From contig JAICLH010000007.1 of NCBI GenBank assembly GCA_025927495.1, forward strand, positions 1-37,990: 37,990 nucleotides of DNA, given 5' to 3'. This document shows positions 1-10,477 of the stretch, in pieces (position 1 is the first letter of the stretch; each line of letters starts with the position of its first letter). Source of the DNA: Gemmatimonadaceae bacterium. GTDB taxonomy: Bacteria > Gemmatimonadota > Gemmatimonadetes > Gemmatimonadales > Gemmatimonadaceae. A program made the position numbers and the translations under genes. The notes under the pieces are model-generated. The model was not told the DNA's origin and made no database searches. It was given only the letters and a program-made list of their open reading frames with translations.

Positions 1-33
1 AGAGCAGCGCGGAGCGCAACCGGTGGGTCCGAA

Positions 34-2031
34 TTGGACGAGCTCTGCATCAACACGGTGCGGACGTTGTCCATGGATGCGGTGCAGCAAGCGAACTCGG
101 GGCACCCGGGCACGCCCATGGCGCTGGCGCCGCTCGCCTATCTGCTCTTCACCAAGCATCTGTGCTACGACGCGGCGCGCCCCGACTGGCCCAACCGAGA
201 CCGCTTCGTGCTCTCCTGCGGCCACGCGTCGATGCTCCTCTACAGCGTCCTCTATCTCACCGGATACGACGTAACGCTCGAGGACCTCAAGCACTTCCGT
301 CAATGGGGCAGCAAGACGCCGGGCCATCCCGAGTACGGCCATACGCCGGGCGTCGAGACGACCACCGGTCCGTTAGGCCAAGGCTTCGCCAACGCGGTGG
401 GCATGGCCCTCGCCGAATATCACCTGGCCGCCGAGTTCAACACGCCGGAAGACGCGGTGATCGACCACCGCACCTACGTGGTCGCCAGCGATGGCGATCT
501 GATGGAAGGCATCTCGCACGAGGCCGCGTCCATCGCCGGACACCTCGGATTGGGCAAGCTCATCGTCTGCTACGACGACAACAGCATTACGCTCGACGGC
601 CCTGCCTCACTCTCCATGAGTGACGACACGGGCACGCGCTTCGAGGCCTACGGCTGGAACGTCATCCGCGTGCCGGACGTGAACGACCTGCCGGTGATGG
701 ACCGCGCGCTGGCACAGGCCCGTGATGTGCATGACCGTCCGACGCTGATCATCGTCCGCTCGCACATCGGCTACGGCAGCCCGCACAAACAGGATACGTC
801 CGCGGCCCATGGCGAAGCGTTAGGCGTAGATGAAGTCAAGCTGACCAAAGAGAATCTCGGGTGGCAGTGGCTGGACACGTTCCACGTGCCGCCCGAGGCG
901 CTCGCCGCGTGGCGCGAGGCCGGCAAGCGCGGCGCGTCGCTCCGCACCGACTGGGAACGCCGCCGCGATGCTTGGGCGGGCCGTCGCCCCGACTCGGCGC
1001 GCGAGCGCACGCGCCGGCTCGAGCGCAAGCTGCCCGACGGATGGCGCTCCGCGCTGCCGACGTTCCAGCCTAACGAGAAGGGCATCGCCACGCGCGCCGC
1101 GTCCAACGCGGTGATCAACGCGCTCGGCCCCAAGATTCCGGAGCTCGTGGGCGGCGCCGCCGACCTGTCCACGTCCACGAAGACCATCATCAGCGCCAGC
1201 GAGCGTCTCGAGCGCGATACGCCGCGGGGACGCAATCTGTTTTATGGTGTGCGCGAGCACGCCATGGCCGCGATCATGAACGGGATGTACGTGCACGGCG
1301 GGATCATTCCGTTCGGCGGCACGTTCCTCATCTTCTCCGATTACATGCGACCGCCCACACGGCTCGCCGCGCTCATGAAGATCCGCCCCATCTACGTGTT
1401 CACGCACGACTCGGTCGGACTCGGCGAAGACGGACCAACGCACCAGCCGATCGAGCAGTTGGCGGCGCTGCGCGCCATTCCCAACATGACGGTGTTCCGG
1501 CCGGCGGATGCCGCCGAAACCGCCGAGGCCTGGGCTGCGGCGCTCGAGATGACGTCGGGTCCGGTGGCGCTTGCGCTCACCCGACAGAACGTGCCGATCC
1601 TGGACCGTACACGCTATGCGGCCGCGTCGGGCGTCGCCCGCGGCGCGTATGTTCTGTCGGACGGCGACGGCGATGGAACACCGGATGTGATCCTTCTGGG
1701 CAGCGGCTCGGAGGTGCACATTCTTCTGGCGGCGCAGGAAACGTTGCTCGGCGCCGGCATCCGCGCACGCGTGGTGAGTGTGCCGAGCATCGAGCGGTTC
1801 TTTGCGCAGCCGGTAACGTACCGTGACCAGGTATTACCGCGCACGACGCATCATCGCATCGCCATGGAAGCGGCGAGCCCGCAACCGTGGTATCGGCTCG
1901 TGGGCGATTCGGGCGTCGTGATCGGCTTGGAGCGCTTCGGCGCGTCGGCGCCGTACGAGCGGATCTACCGCGAGCTTGGCCTAACGGCGGAGCACGTGGT
2001 GTCCGCGGCGCGCGCGATGCTGAATCGCTGA
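34..2031 (+). CDS. tkt: Transketolase (start may lie upstream of window; TTG at 34 is the first in-frame start)
   Basis: Translation with TPP-binding region ([66 protein letters not shown]) and C-terminal Pyr domain ([14 protein letters not shown]). Frame open to the window edge. Confidence 0.95.
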   Translation: MDELCINTVRTLSMDAVQQANSGHPGTPMALAPLAYLLFTKHLCYDAARPDWPNRDRFVLSCGHASMLLYSVLYLTGYDVTLEDLKHFRQWGSKTPGHPEYGHTPGVETTTGPLGQGFANAVGMALAEYHLAAEFNTPEDAVIDHRTYVVASDGDLMEGISHEAASIAGHLGLGKLIVCYDDNSITLDGPASLSMSDDTGTRFEAYGWNVIRVPDVNDLPVMDRALAQARDVHDRPTLIIVRSHIGYGSPHKQDTSAAHGEALGVDEVKLTKENLGWQWLDTFHVPPEALAAWREAGKRGASLRTDWERRRDAWAGRRPDSARERTRRLERKLPDGWRSALPTFQPNEKGIATRAASNAVINALGPKIPELVGGAADLSTSTKTIISASERLERDTPRGRNLFYGVREHAMAAIMNGMYVHGGIIPFGGTFLIFSDYMRPPTRLAALMKIRPIYVFTHDSVGLGEDGPTHQPIEQLAALRAIPNMTVFRPADAAETAEAWAAALEMTSGPVALALTRQNVPILDRTRYAAASGVARGAYVLSDGDGDGTPDVILLGSGSEVHILLAAQETLLGAGIRARVVSVPSIERFFAQPVTYRDQVLPRTTHHRIAMEAASPQPWYRLVGDSGVVIGLERFGASAPYERIYRELGLTAEHVVSAARAMLNR

Positions 2032-2049
2032 CGACTAACGGGAGGATCG

Positions 2050-3177
2050 ATGACTACCGTCCATACGACGAGCAAGATGATGGCGCTTCTCGCCCTCGGG
2101 CAGAGCGTCTGGCTGGACTACCTGCGGCGCGACATGATCCAGAGCGGCGACCTCGCCGCGCGCGTCGCCGACGGACTACGCGGCATGACCTCGAATCCGA
2201 GCATCTTCGAGAGCGCGATCGCCGGCAGCAAGGACTACGATGCAGCATTCGGACGTCCCGAGATCCGCGCCAAATCGGATGCCGACGCGTTCGAGGCGAT
2301 CGCGGTAGAAGATGTGCAGATGGCCGCCGATGTCTTCCGCACCGTCTACGACTCCACCGACGGCGCCGACGGATTCGTGTCGATCGAGGTGAGCCCGTCG
2401 CTGGCGCGCGATACGCAGGGATCGTTGAATGAAGCGCGACGCCTGTGGCGCGAGGTCGGGCGCCCGAACGTCATGATCAAGATCCCCGGCACGCGCGAAG
2501 GATGGCCCGCCATCGAGCAAGCGCTCGAGGAAGGCATCAACATCAACATCACGCTGCTGTTCTCGGTCGAGCACTACAAGGCAGTGGCCGAGGCGTACCT
2601 CAACGCGATGGAAGCGCGCATCGCCCGGCGCCAGCCGGTGAACCGTGTGGCCAGCGTGGCGTCGTTCTTCGTGAGCCGTGTGGACACCGAGGTCGACAAG
2701 CGGCTCGAGAAACTGGGTGGCACCGCGACGTCATTGTTAGGCCAGGCGGCCATCGCCAACGCGAAGCTGGCCTACGAGCTGTTCGGCGAGTTGTTCAGCG
2801 GACCGCGCTGGACGAAGATTCGCGACGCCGGAGCGCGCGTGCAGCGGCCGCTCTGGGCGAGCACGAGCACCAAGAATCCGCGCTACGGCGATGTCCGCTA
2901 CCTCGAGGGCCTCATCGGACCGGAGACGATCAACACCGTTCCGCCCGAAACGCTGCAGTTGTTCGAGGAGCACGGCGTGGTGCGCCGCACGCTGACGCCG
3001 CGCGCCGATGATGCGCGCGCGACGATGCACCAGGTCGCCGACGCCGGCATCGACTTCGATGACGTCACGCAGACACTGGAAGACGAAGGGATCGAGAAGT
3101 TCGAGGTCTCGTTACGCAAACTGTTAGGCGTGATCGCGGGCAAGCGGCAGGCGCTCGGGGTCGCGTCGCGGGCGTGA
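2050..3177 (+). CDS. tal: Transaldolase
   Basis: GLRGMTSNPSIFESAI, VMIKIPGTREGWPAIEQALEEGININITLLFSVEHY, WASTSTKNPRYGDVRYLEGLIGPETINTVP. Confidence 0.95.
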   Translation: MTTVHTTSKMMALLALGQSVWLDYLRRDMIQSGDLAARVADGLRGMTSNPSIFESAIAGSKDYDAAFGRPEIRAKSDADAFEAIAVEDVQMAADVFRTVYDSTDGADGFVSIEVSPSLARDTQGSLNEARRLWREVGRPNVMIKIPGTREGWPAIEQALEEGININITLLFSVEHYKAVAEAYLNAMEARIARRQPVNRVASVASFFVSRVDTEVDKRLEKLGGTATSLLGQAAIANAKLAYELFGELFSGPRWTKIRDAGARVQRPLWASTSTKNPRYGDVRYLEGLIGPETINTVPPETLQLFEEHGVVRRTLTPRADDARATMHQVADAGIDFDDVTQTLEDEGIEKFEVSLRKLLGVIAGKRQALGVASRA

Positions 3178-3809
3178 CGGCATCTCGCGCGATGCGCGAC
3201 GACGGCATCACGCACGTGTTCTTCGACGTCGGCGGTGTGTTGGGCACTCCCGGCTGGTGCACCGCCGATCGCGCCGAAGCAGCGAAGCATTTCGGCTATG
3301 ACCCGACGGAGGCCGAGCACCGGCACGATGCCGTCGTCGGCGCCTGGGAAACCGGCGCCATGACGATGGACGAGTACCTGGACCACACCGTGTTCGCCCA
3401 ACCGCGGGACTTCACGCGCGATGCGTTCACCGCGTTCATGCGGAGCCGCAGCGTGGCCAACGCCGACACGATCGCGTTGGCGCGCTCGCTCGCCGGCACG
3501 GGCCGGTATCACATGGTCACGCTGAACAACGAGTCGGAGGCGCTCAACGTCTACCGCATCGCATGCTTCGGGCTCACGGACATCTTCGACGCGTTCCTGT
3601 CGTCGTGCTGGTTAGGCGTGTCCAAGCCCGCGCGGCGCGCGTACCAGCTGGCGCTCGCGCTCACGCAAGCGCCGCCGGCGCGCAGCGTGTTCATCGACGA
3701 CCGTGAGGAGAACCTCGAGCCGGCGCGCGACGCCGGCCTCCACACCATCCACTTCACGTCGGCCTCCGACCTCCGGACGGCGCTCGGCGCGTTAGGCATT
3801 AACTTTTGA
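3174..3809 (+). CDS. HAD-superfamily (YihX-like, subfamily IA) hydrolase
   Basis: Motif I FFDVGGVL; LNNESEALN; SKPARRAYQLAL; FIDDREENLEPARDAGLHTIHF. GTGA overlap with the tal stop. Confidence 0.85.
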   Translation: MTASRAMRDDGITHVFFDVGGVLGTPGWCTADRAEAAKHFGYDPTEAEHRHDAVVGAWETGAMTMDEYLDHTVFAQPRDFTRDAFTAFMRSRSVANADTIALARSLAGTGRYHMVTLNNESEALNVYRIACFGLTDIFDAFLSSCWLGVSKPARRAYQLALALTQAPPARSVFIDDREENLEPARDAGLHTIHFTSASDLRTALGALGINF

Positions 3810-3823
3810 GCGGACCTGGAACT

Positions 3824-4723
3824 ATGCGATTGGCCATGATCGGACTCGGCCGCATGGGCGGCAACATGACGCGACGGCTCCTCGGCGCCAAACACGAGGT
3901 CGTCGCCTTCGACCGCAGCGCGGACGTGGTGAAAGAGCTGGCTGGGTTAGGCGCGATCGCCGCCACATCGCTGGCCGACGTGTGCGCCAAGCTCTCGGCT
4001 CCGCGCGTCGTGTGGATCATGGTGCCCGCCGGCAAACCCGTGGACGACACCATCGCCCAGCTCCTGCCGCACCTCGCCGCCGGCGACATCATCATCGACG
4101 GCGGCAACTCCAACTTCCATGACACCGTGCGCCGCGGCGGCGAGCTCCGCGCGAAAGGCATCGCGTTCGTCGACTCCGGCACGAGCGGCGGTGTGTGGGG
4201 CCTGGAGAACGGATACTGCCTCATGGTCGGCGGCGAGGACAAAGCCGTGTCGGTGTGCGAGCCCATCTTCACGGCGCTCGCGCCGCAGGATGGCTATGCC
4301 CACGTTGGCCCAACGGGCAGTGGACACTACGTGAAGATGGTGCACAACGGCATCGAATACGGCTTGCTGCAAGCCTTCGCCGAAGGCTTCGAGATCTTGC
4401 ACGCTTCCAAAGAGTTCGACGTCGACCTGCACCAGGTGGCCGCGGTGTGGAACCACGGCAGCGTGGTCCGCTCGTGGATCAACGAGCTGGCCGAGTCGGC
4501 GTTCTCACGCGATCCGTCGCTCAAGGATTTGCGCGGATACGTGGATGATTCCGGCGAAGGCCGCTGGACGGTACAGGAAGCCATCGACCTCGACGTCCCG
4601 GCACCGGTGATCACGCTGTCGCTGCTCACGCGCCTGCGTTCGCGGCAATCGGAGTCGTTCGGCGCCAAAGTGATCGCGGCTTTACGCCACGAGTTCGGCG
4701 GACACGCCGTGCACACCGCATGA
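3824..4723 (+). CDS. gnd: 6-phosphogluconate dehydrogenase, short (GntZ/YqeC-like) form
   Basis: MRLAMIGLGRMGGNMTRRLL, IIIDGGNSNFHDTVRR, FVDSGTSGGVWGLENGYCLMVGG, GSGHYVKMVHNGIEYG. ATG at 3824 within the longer ORF from 3806. Confidence 0.93.
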   Translation: MRLAMIGLGRMGGNMTRRLLGAKHEVVAFDRSADVVKELAGLGAIAATSLADVCAKLSAPRVVWIMVPAGKPVDDTIAQLLPHLAAGDIIIDGGNSNFHDTVRRGGELRAKGIAFVDSGTSGGVWGLENGYCLMVGGEDKAVSVCEPIFTALAPQDGYAHVGPTGSGHYVKMVHNGIEYGLLQAFAEGFEILHASKEFDVDLHQVAAVWNHGSVVRSWINELAESAFSRDPSLKDLRGYVDDSGEGRWTVQEAIDLDVPAPVITLSLLTRLRSRQSESFGAKVIAALRHEFGGHAVHTA

Positions 4724-6285
4724 GCACGACGCCGATTGTTGCACCGGCCACGCTCGCGCGGGAGCATATCGTCGAGCCGTCGATGCGCAAGGCCGCACGG
4801 TGCGCGATGGTCATCTTAGGCGCCGGCGGCGATCTCACGCGGCGTAAGCTCATGCCCGCGCTCGCGCATCTGGCGTGCGACGGCCTCCTCGACCCCGAGT
4901 CGATCATCGTCGGCGTTGGGCGCGACAACTACACGGACGATTCCTATCGATCCGCCATGGGCGAGGCGCTCAAGCACTCGGACGAGATCAAGGTCACCGA
5001 TGGCCCGGCTCTCGACAAATTCCTCGGCATGCTGCGATTCGTGCGCGGTGATCTCAAGGCCGCCGAGACCTACAAGTCAGTCACGCAGCGCGTGTCGGAA
5101 TTCGAGGGCGTCGACGACAGCGAAGCGGGGCGGCTGATCTACCTCGCGATTCCGCCCAGCCTGTATCCCGATGCCGCCAAGCGCGTGTCGGAGAGCGGTC
5201 TCGTGCCGCGTACGGTGCGCGACGACAAGAAGTGGGCGCGCATCGTGATCGAAAAACCGTTTGGCCGTGACCTCGACAGCGCGCGATCGCTCGACAAGCT
5301 GCTGCTGTCGCTCTTTTCCGAGCAACAAATCTACCGCATCGATCACTACCTCGGCAAGGAAACCGTCCAGAACATTCTGGTGCTCCGGTTCGCCAACTCG
5401 ATTTTCGAGCCGGTGTGGAACAGGAACTACGTGCACCACGTACAGATCACCGCCGCCGAGACAGTGGGAGTGGAACACCGCGCATCGTACTACGAGGAGT
5501 CCGGTGTGATCCGCGACATGTTCCAGAACCACCTGATGCAGCTGCTCACGCTCACCGCGATGGAGCCGCCGAACGCATTCGACGCCGACGCCGTCCGCGG
5601 CGAGAAGGCAAAAGTACTCGGTGCGATTCATCCGGTGGCGCCCGAAGATGCGGACGACATCTCGGTGATCGGCCAGTATGACGCGGGGGAAGTGAACGGC
5701 GAGCACGTGCCGGCGTATCGCGACGAACCCGGCGTCGCCAAAGAGTCGCGCGTGCCCACGTATGCGGCCATCCGCTTCACCGTCGACAACTGGCGCTGGC
5801 ACGGTGTGCCGTTCTTCCTGCGATCGGGCAAACGGCTCGCCAAGCACGCGACGGAAATCGCGGTGCAGTTCAAGGAGCCGCCGCACTCGCTCTTCCGTAC
5901 GCGCGACGGGCAGCGTCTCGAGCGCAACGTGCTCGTGATGCGCATCCAACCCGACGAAGGCATTTCGTTGCGGTTCGAGGTGAAGGTGCCCGGCGTGGAC
6001 GTGCAGATGGCGCCCGTGCGCATGGTGTTCAATTACGCGGACGCGTACGGCACGAGCTCACACCCCGCCTACGAGACGCTGCTGCTCGACTGCATGTTGG
6101 GCGACGCGACGCTGTTCGCGCGGTGGGACGAGGTGGAGGCGTCGTGGCGGATCATCGATCCGATCATCGAAGGCTGGAAGAACCCGAACCTCATCAAGCT
6201 GCCCAACTACACCTCCGGCACGTGGGGTCCGTCGGCCGCCGACACGCTCGTCGCCCGCGACGGCGCGGAGTGGCGCGAGCCGTGA
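4720..6285 (+). CDS. zwf: Glucose-6-phosphate 1-dehydrogenase
   Basis: ILGAGGDLTRRKLMPAL, VIEKPFGRDLDSARSLDKLL, YRIDHYLGKETVQNILVLRFANSIFEPVWNRNYVHHVQIT. ATGA overlap with gnd. Confidence 0.96.
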   Translation: MSTTPIVAPATLAREHIVEPSMRKAARCAMVILGAGGDLTRRKLMPALAHLACDGLLDPESIIVGVGRDNYTDDSYRSAMGEALKHSDEIKVTDGPALDKFLGMLRFVRGDLKAAETYKSVTQRVSEFEGVDDSEAGRLIYLAIPPSLYPDAAKRVSESGLVPRTVRDDKKWARIVIEKPFGRDLDSARSLDKLLLSLFSEQQIYRIDHYLGKETVQNILVLRFANSIFEPVWNRNYVHHVQITAAETVGVEHRASYYEESGVIRDMFQNHLMQLLTLTAMEPPNAFDADAVRGEKAKVLGAIHPVAPEDADDISVIGQYDAGEVNGEHVPAYRDEPGVAKESRVPTYAAIRFTVDNWRWHGVPFFLRSGKRLAKHATEIAVQFKEPPHSLFRTRDGQRLERNVLVMRIQPDEGISLRFEVKVPGVDVQMAPVRMVFNYADAYGTSSHPAYETLLLDCMLGDATLFARWDEVEASWRIIDPIIEGWKNPNLIKLPNYTSGTWGPSAADTLVARDGAEWREP

Positions 6286-6998
6286 TCGACCCGCGCGCGG
6301 CCGCCAAGCGCGACGCGGCGGTGCGCGCCGTGGACGCTGTGCAGCCGGGCATGGTCGTCGGGTTAGGCACGGGGAGCACCGCCGCGTTCGCCATCGAAGA
6401 GATCGGGCGCCGCGTGGCCGCGCGCGCGCTGCACGACATCGTCGGCATCCCGACATCCAATGCGTCGCATCGTCTCGCGCTCGAATGCGGCGTCCCGCTC
6501 ACCACGCTCGAGCGACACCCGAAGGTGGACGTGACCATCGATGGCGCCGACGAGGTCGATCCGGCGGGTCGTGTGCTCAAGGGCGGCGGCGGCGCGCTCC
6601 TGCGCGAGAAGATCGTCGCCACGCGGAGCGCCCGGTGGATCCTCGTGATCGATCCGGCCAAGCTCGTGGCGTACCTCGGCGCGCGCTACCCGCTGCCGGT
6701 CGAGGTGGTCACGTTCGGCTGGGAAGGCCACCTCGATGCCCTCCGCTCGTTAGGCGCCGAGCCCGTGCTCCGGTTAGGCGGCGCCGAGCATCCGTTCGTG
6801 ACGGACGAGGGCCACTACCTCATCGATGCGCGGTTTCCTAACGGAATCGTGGACCCGGACGCCGTGCACCATGCGCTGCGCGAGCGTCCCGGTGTGGTCG
6901 AGACGGGGTTGTTCCTCGGGATGTCGCCGGAGATCGTCGTCGGGCGTCAGGCGGACAGGACAAGACAAAGCCGGACAAGTCCGGATAGTGAGCGATAA
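6282..6998 (+). CDS. rpiA: Ribose-5-phosphate isomerase A
   Basis: GTG start overlaps the zwf stop (GTGA). MVVGLGTGSTAAFAIEEIG, VDVTIDGADEVDPAGRVLKGGGGALLREKIVA. C-terminal tail GRQADRTRQSRTSPDSER is encoded by repeat DNA. Confidence 0.93.
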   Translation: MIDPRAAAKRDAAVRAVDAVQPGMVVGLGTGSTAAFAIEEIGRRVAARALHDIVGIPTSNASHRLALECGVPLTTLERHPKVDVTIDGADEVDPAGRVLKGGGGALLREKIVATRSARWILVIDPAKLVAYLGARYPLPVEVVTFGWEGHLDALRSLGAEPVLRLGGAEHPFVTDEGHYLIDARFPNGIVDPDAVHHALRERPGVVETGLFLGMSPEIVVGRQADRTRQSRTSPDSER

Positions 6999-7035
6999 GG
7001 CGGGGATTGTCCGGCCGTGTCCGGCCTTGTCCGCC
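6950..7035. repeat. GGCGGACAAG-type inverted repeat pair between rpiA and dksA-like
   Basis: GGCGGACAGGACAAGACAAAGCCGGACAAG versus reverse complement of 7007-7035 (GGCGGACAAGGCCGGACACGGCCGGACAA). Confidence 0.7.
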
Positions 7036-7386
7036 TTAACAGGTCCTCGCCCACGGGATCAAGTCCAACCGCTCGTACGCAATCGGTTCACCCGTCTTCT
7101 CGCACCGGCCGTACTCGTCGGGACGGTGATACAGCCGCTCCAGCGCCGCGTCGATTTCCTCCAACTCGAGCGTTTGCCGGGCCGCGTTCGACGCATCCAA
7201 CTCCTGGTCTTCCGTGTCGGTTCCCAGATCGGCCAGGTGCACCGGCGCCGACGACAGCTCGCCCGACTCGTCGCGCAGCGATCGCGACGTCTGGGCATGA
7301 TAGCGCGCGAGATCACGCGTCACGCGCTCGCGCTCCTCGAGCAGTCGCACGCGAAAGTGTTCCAGTTGGGCCTTCGTGAATGCCAT
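7036..7386 (-). CDS. TraR/DksA-family zinc-finger-like protein
   Basis: MAFTKAQLEHFRVRLLEERERVTRDL... GTDTEDQELDASNAARQTLELEEIDAALERL...DEYGRCEKTGEPIAYERLDLIPWARTC*. Zn-finger cysteines reduced and C-terminus short. Confidence 0.85.
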   Translation of the reverse strand: MAFTKAQLEHFRVRLLEERERVTRDLARYHAQTSRSLRDESGELSSAPVHLADLGTDTEDQELDASNAARQTLELEEIDAALERLYHRPDEYGRCEKTGEPIAYERLDLIPWARTC

Positions 7387-7387
7387 A

Positions 7388-7521
7388 GAGCGGACAATGC
7401 TAGACAGGGTCTGACAAGGCCGGAGCCTCAAGAGTGGTTAGTTGCGCGGCAAAGCTTGAGCCAGAAACCCTCTCTGTCCGCCACTGTCCGGACTTGTCCC
7501 GCCCTGTCTTGACTTGTCCGC
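7388..7521. repeat. Second GGCGGACAAG-type inverted repeat pair between dksA-like and GH15
   Basis: AGCGGACAATGCTAGACAGGGTCTGACAAGGCCGGA versus reverse complement of the 7485-7521 region (GGCGGACAAGTCAAGACAGGGCGGGACAAGTCCGGA). Confidence 0.75.
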
Positions 7522-7523
7522 CG

Positions 7524-9923
7524 TTATTCCACGACCACCGTGTAGTCGACACCTTCCCATCGCTGATCCGCCGGCCAGAACAGCGTGAAGACGACGCTGT
7601 CACCGGCGCCGAGGCGCGTCGTGGGCAGGTCCGCGATGAACACGCCGAGTCCCGTCGCTTGTGTGGGCGTGTCGGTGGTGGTGCGCCAGTCATCTGCGCT
7701 CCAGTGCACCGTGGCCGGAGCGAGCACCTCGATGCGGAGCGTCCGGCCCTGCGGCAGACGCCTGCGCTTGAGGTTGAACCGCCATGCCGCGTACGCGGAC
7801 GGCGTGCGTTGCAGCACGTAGCGCTGTGCGGTGTACGACGGCGTATCGAACACGCGGCCGTCGGCGATCGAGCGGCAGAGCTTGATGTGTTCCGCGTGCG
7901 CCCACACGAGCGGCATGGCCGAGCCCGCGGGGCGTCCATTGAAGAGCTCGAGATCGGGGATGTCCGGCGCATCCCACGTCTGCTCGGGAATCATCCCCGT
8001 GCTGCTGGTGGATTTTTCCATGATGCGCAGCAGATCGATCGCGCGATCCGGGCGACCCGCGGCGAGCTCGTAGTGCGCGCGCTCGCCGGTGAGCAGCGGC
8101 CAGCAACGCCCAACGCCGCCGCCGTTATAGGGCGACCCGTCGTCGTACTCGCCGTACCGGTCGCCGGTGTAGCGCCGCCAGCCCGGGCCATATGGCAAGT
8201 CGCGCTTGAGCACCGCGTCGATCGCGCGCACCGTATTGACGATGCGGGGATCGTTGGCCGCGCGCAGCCCGAACCGGACTAACGCCAGCGCGTCGGGGCT
8301 CACCACCATACTCGACTCGGCGTCGATGTCGGGCAGTGTCATCTTGATGGGGACGAAGCCTTCTTTCGGCGACGCGGCCGTCGCGGCGGCGATGGGCGCG
8401 ATCCGCACGTAGTAGCCTTCGATGCCTAACTCTCGGGCGAGGTCTGTGTCGGTGGCGTACGTCCACCGCTCGATGTCATCGTTCCAGCCGTCCGCGGTCT
8501 CGCGCAGATAGCGCGCCACATCCATCTCCCCGTGCTGCTCGGCCAATTGTGCAGCCGAGAGCAGCGCCGCGATCTCGACGGCGAGCGTGAAGGGCGACAG
8601 CCCCGCGTTCTCCTCCCACCGGTCCTGCGGCGTGCCCGGTCCGCAGCGCGCGATAAACGCCGCCGCGCGCCTGACGACCGGCCAGACGCGTTCGAGGTCG
8701 GCGAGCGACATCTCGTCCTCTTGCTGCAGCAGGTCGACGAGGAGGATCGGGAACGCTGCTTCATCCAGCTGGACGCCGTTCCAGTACGGCACGCCATCCA
8801 GCCACATGTTCTGCGCCCAGTGTCCGTCGCTCTCCTGCGTCGTCGCGAGATAGTTGAGCACGCGGTGCGCGTCGGCCGTCGCGCCGGCGGCGAGCAGTCC
8901 ACCCGCGGCTTCGACGAGGTCGCGCGGCCAGACGAGGTGGTAGCCGCCGAGGTCGTTGTCGCCCTTGGCGAAGCCCCAGGGAATCGACATGCTCGCGATG
9001 ATGGCCGACGCGAATCGCTTCGATTCGTGCACGCGCAGCGCGGCGGCGCTCACGCCGCGCACCTTGGGGTCGCCCGGCATGCCGGTCTTGTTGATGGGGA
9101 GCGCGTGCTGCCACTGCTGCCAGCCGTGCACGTACGCCGCCTGGGTCCGCTCGTACCCATGGTAGAGCGCCGACCGCGCGGCGAACGCGGCCTTGGCGTC
9201 GTCGCGGCCGAAGCCTAACGCAAGCAGGAACTGGCCGTCGGAGGCGGCGAGGTCGATCTCGCCGGTGAGCGCGACGTTGCCGGAGTCCGCGAGGTCGTAC
9301 TGCCACGTCAGCGTCCTGTGCGCGTCGAGGTCCTGCCACCCGTCGGACACGCCCACGAAGCCGACGCTACGCGCGAGCCACGGCGCGCTGCACGCGAGCG
9401 CGAGTGCGTAGTCGGCGCGCCGCGCGAACAGCATCGGCACGCCCTTGTACTCGTCGAGCCACGCAATGTTTTCCGCGCCGCGGCAGCCCAGGTGTGGGGA
9501 GAGCAGCACGTACAGGTGGTAGTCGGCGAGCGCGCCGCGAAGCGGGACGAACGTCGTTTGCTGGAGCACCGCGTCGTGCCGGACCGATGACACGACGTGC
9601 TTGTCGATCCGGTAGCGCCCGTTCTCGCAGGTATTGCGTAGGCGAAAGGCGGGCACGCCCGGCGCGATGTGGGCGATCTCGTGCGTGGTGTGGCGTTTCT
9701 CTTCCGAGAAGAACTCTTGGCCGTCGGTGACGATCATTCCCATGTCGCGCGTGCACGGCATATCGACATCCGGGAAGTAGATCTCGTTGAAGATGCCGTG
9801 GCTGAGCGTGAACCAGACGTGGCTCGAACCGGTGGGCGAGGTGCCGACGCCGGACTTGGCGCTCGAGGTCCAGCGCGGCTCGATGCCCGGCGCACCGGGC
9901 GCCATGCGCCGATTATTGGTCAT
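7524..9923 (-). CDS. GH15-like glucan 1,4-alpha-glucosidase (glucoamylase)
   Basis: SSHVWFTLSHGIFNEIYFPDVDMP, IPWGFAKGDNDLGGYHLVWPRDLVEAAGGLLA, WPLLTGERAHYELAAG, EQTWDAPD. Internal ATG at 9923 preferred to the ORF start at 9965. Confidence 0.92.
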   Translation of the reverse strand: MTNNRRMAPGAPGIEPRWTSSAKSGVGTSPTGSSHVWFTLSHGIFNEIYFPDVDMPCTRDMGMIVTDGQEFFSEEKRHTTHEIAHIAPGVPAFRLRNTCENGRYRIDKHVVSSVRHDAVLQQTTFVPLRGALADYHLYVLLSPHLGCRGAENIAWLDEYKGVPMLFARRADYALALACSAPWLARSVGFVGVSDGWQDLDAHRTLTWQYDLADSGNVALTGEIDLAASDGQFLLALGFGRDDAKAAFAARSALYHGYERTQAAYVHGWQQWQHALPINKTGMPGDPKVRGVSAAALRVHESKRFASAIIASMSIPWGFAKGDNDLGGYHLVWPRDLVEAAGGLLAAGATADAHRVLNYLATTQESDGHWAQNMWLDGVPYWNGVQLDEAAFPILLVDLLQQEDEMSLADLERVWPVVRRAAAFIARCGPGTPQDRWEENAGLSPFTLAVEIAALLSAAQLAEQHGEMDVARYLRETADGWNDDIERWTYATDTDLARELGIEGYYVRIAPIAAATAASPKEGFVPIKMTLPDIDAESSMVVSPDALALVRFGLRAANDPRIVNTVRAIDAVLKRDLPYGPGWRRYTGDRYGEYDDGSPYNGGGVGRCWPLLTGERAHYELAAGRPDRAIDLLRIMEKSTSSTGMIPEQTWDAPDIPDLELFNGRPAGSAMPLVWAHAEHIKLCRSIADGRVFDTPSYTAQRYVLQRTPSAYAAWRFNLKRRRLPQGRTLRIEVLAPATVHWSADDWRTTTDTPTQATGLGVFIADLPTTRLGAGDSVVFTLFWPADQRWEGVDYTVVVE

Positions 9924-10055
9924 GGAATGGGTGGAAAAAGTGATTGCGAAATGTATGCGTCGCACCCGACCGGTGCACTCGCGCGCCTTGACCTAACGGA
10001 GTCAGCGGAGAAGATTCCTCGCGTCACGACAGCGTCCCCGGCTGGAGGATGATCG

Positions 10056-10412
10056 ATGAAGCGTTTCACGCTCGCAATCGGCATCGCCGTAGCGGCCGCC
10101 TGCTCGGCGGGCCTGGCAGGCTGCACGCATCATGCGCCGTCGGAGCAGCAGGACAAGGGCGCGCCGGCGTTCGTCACGCTCCAGAACGTGCTGCCGAACG
10201 CGTATCAGCTGTACATCACGGACGGCAACCGGCGGCTCGACGTCGGCAACGTGGCCCCGCTCCAAACGGTGCAGATCAAGGTGCCGGCCGAGCTGGTGTA
10301 TCCGGGCGCGCGCCTGGCGTTGCTCGCGCAGCCGACGCTCTCGGGGCGCAACTTGACGGTGCCATTCACGATTCATCCTGGCGCCACGGTTCGCCTGATG
10401 CTCGGCCGTTAG
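10056..10412 (+). CDS. Small lipoprotein of unknown function
   Basis: Signal peptide with lipobox-like AGLAGC; 118 aa; conserved-looking beta-rich body. Confidence 0.7.
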   Translation: MKRFTLAIGIAVAAACSAGLAGCTHHAPSEQQDKGAPAFVTLQNVLPNAYQLYITDGNRRLDVGNVAPLQTVQIKVPAELVYPGARLALLAQPTLSGRNLTVPFTIHPGATVRLMLGR

Positions 10413-10477
10413 GCAGGGCGAAGGCCATCGCGGCCACGGGCCGTCGCACGATTCACGGGATCATCGGAGAGTAGATG

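Noticed and set aside
820-1719. Long antisense ORFs opposite tkt, zwf, pntB, the BNR protein and the SusC-like gene
   Set aside because: Typical spurious ORFs of GC-rich genomes: Arg/His-rich translations without recognisable motifs.
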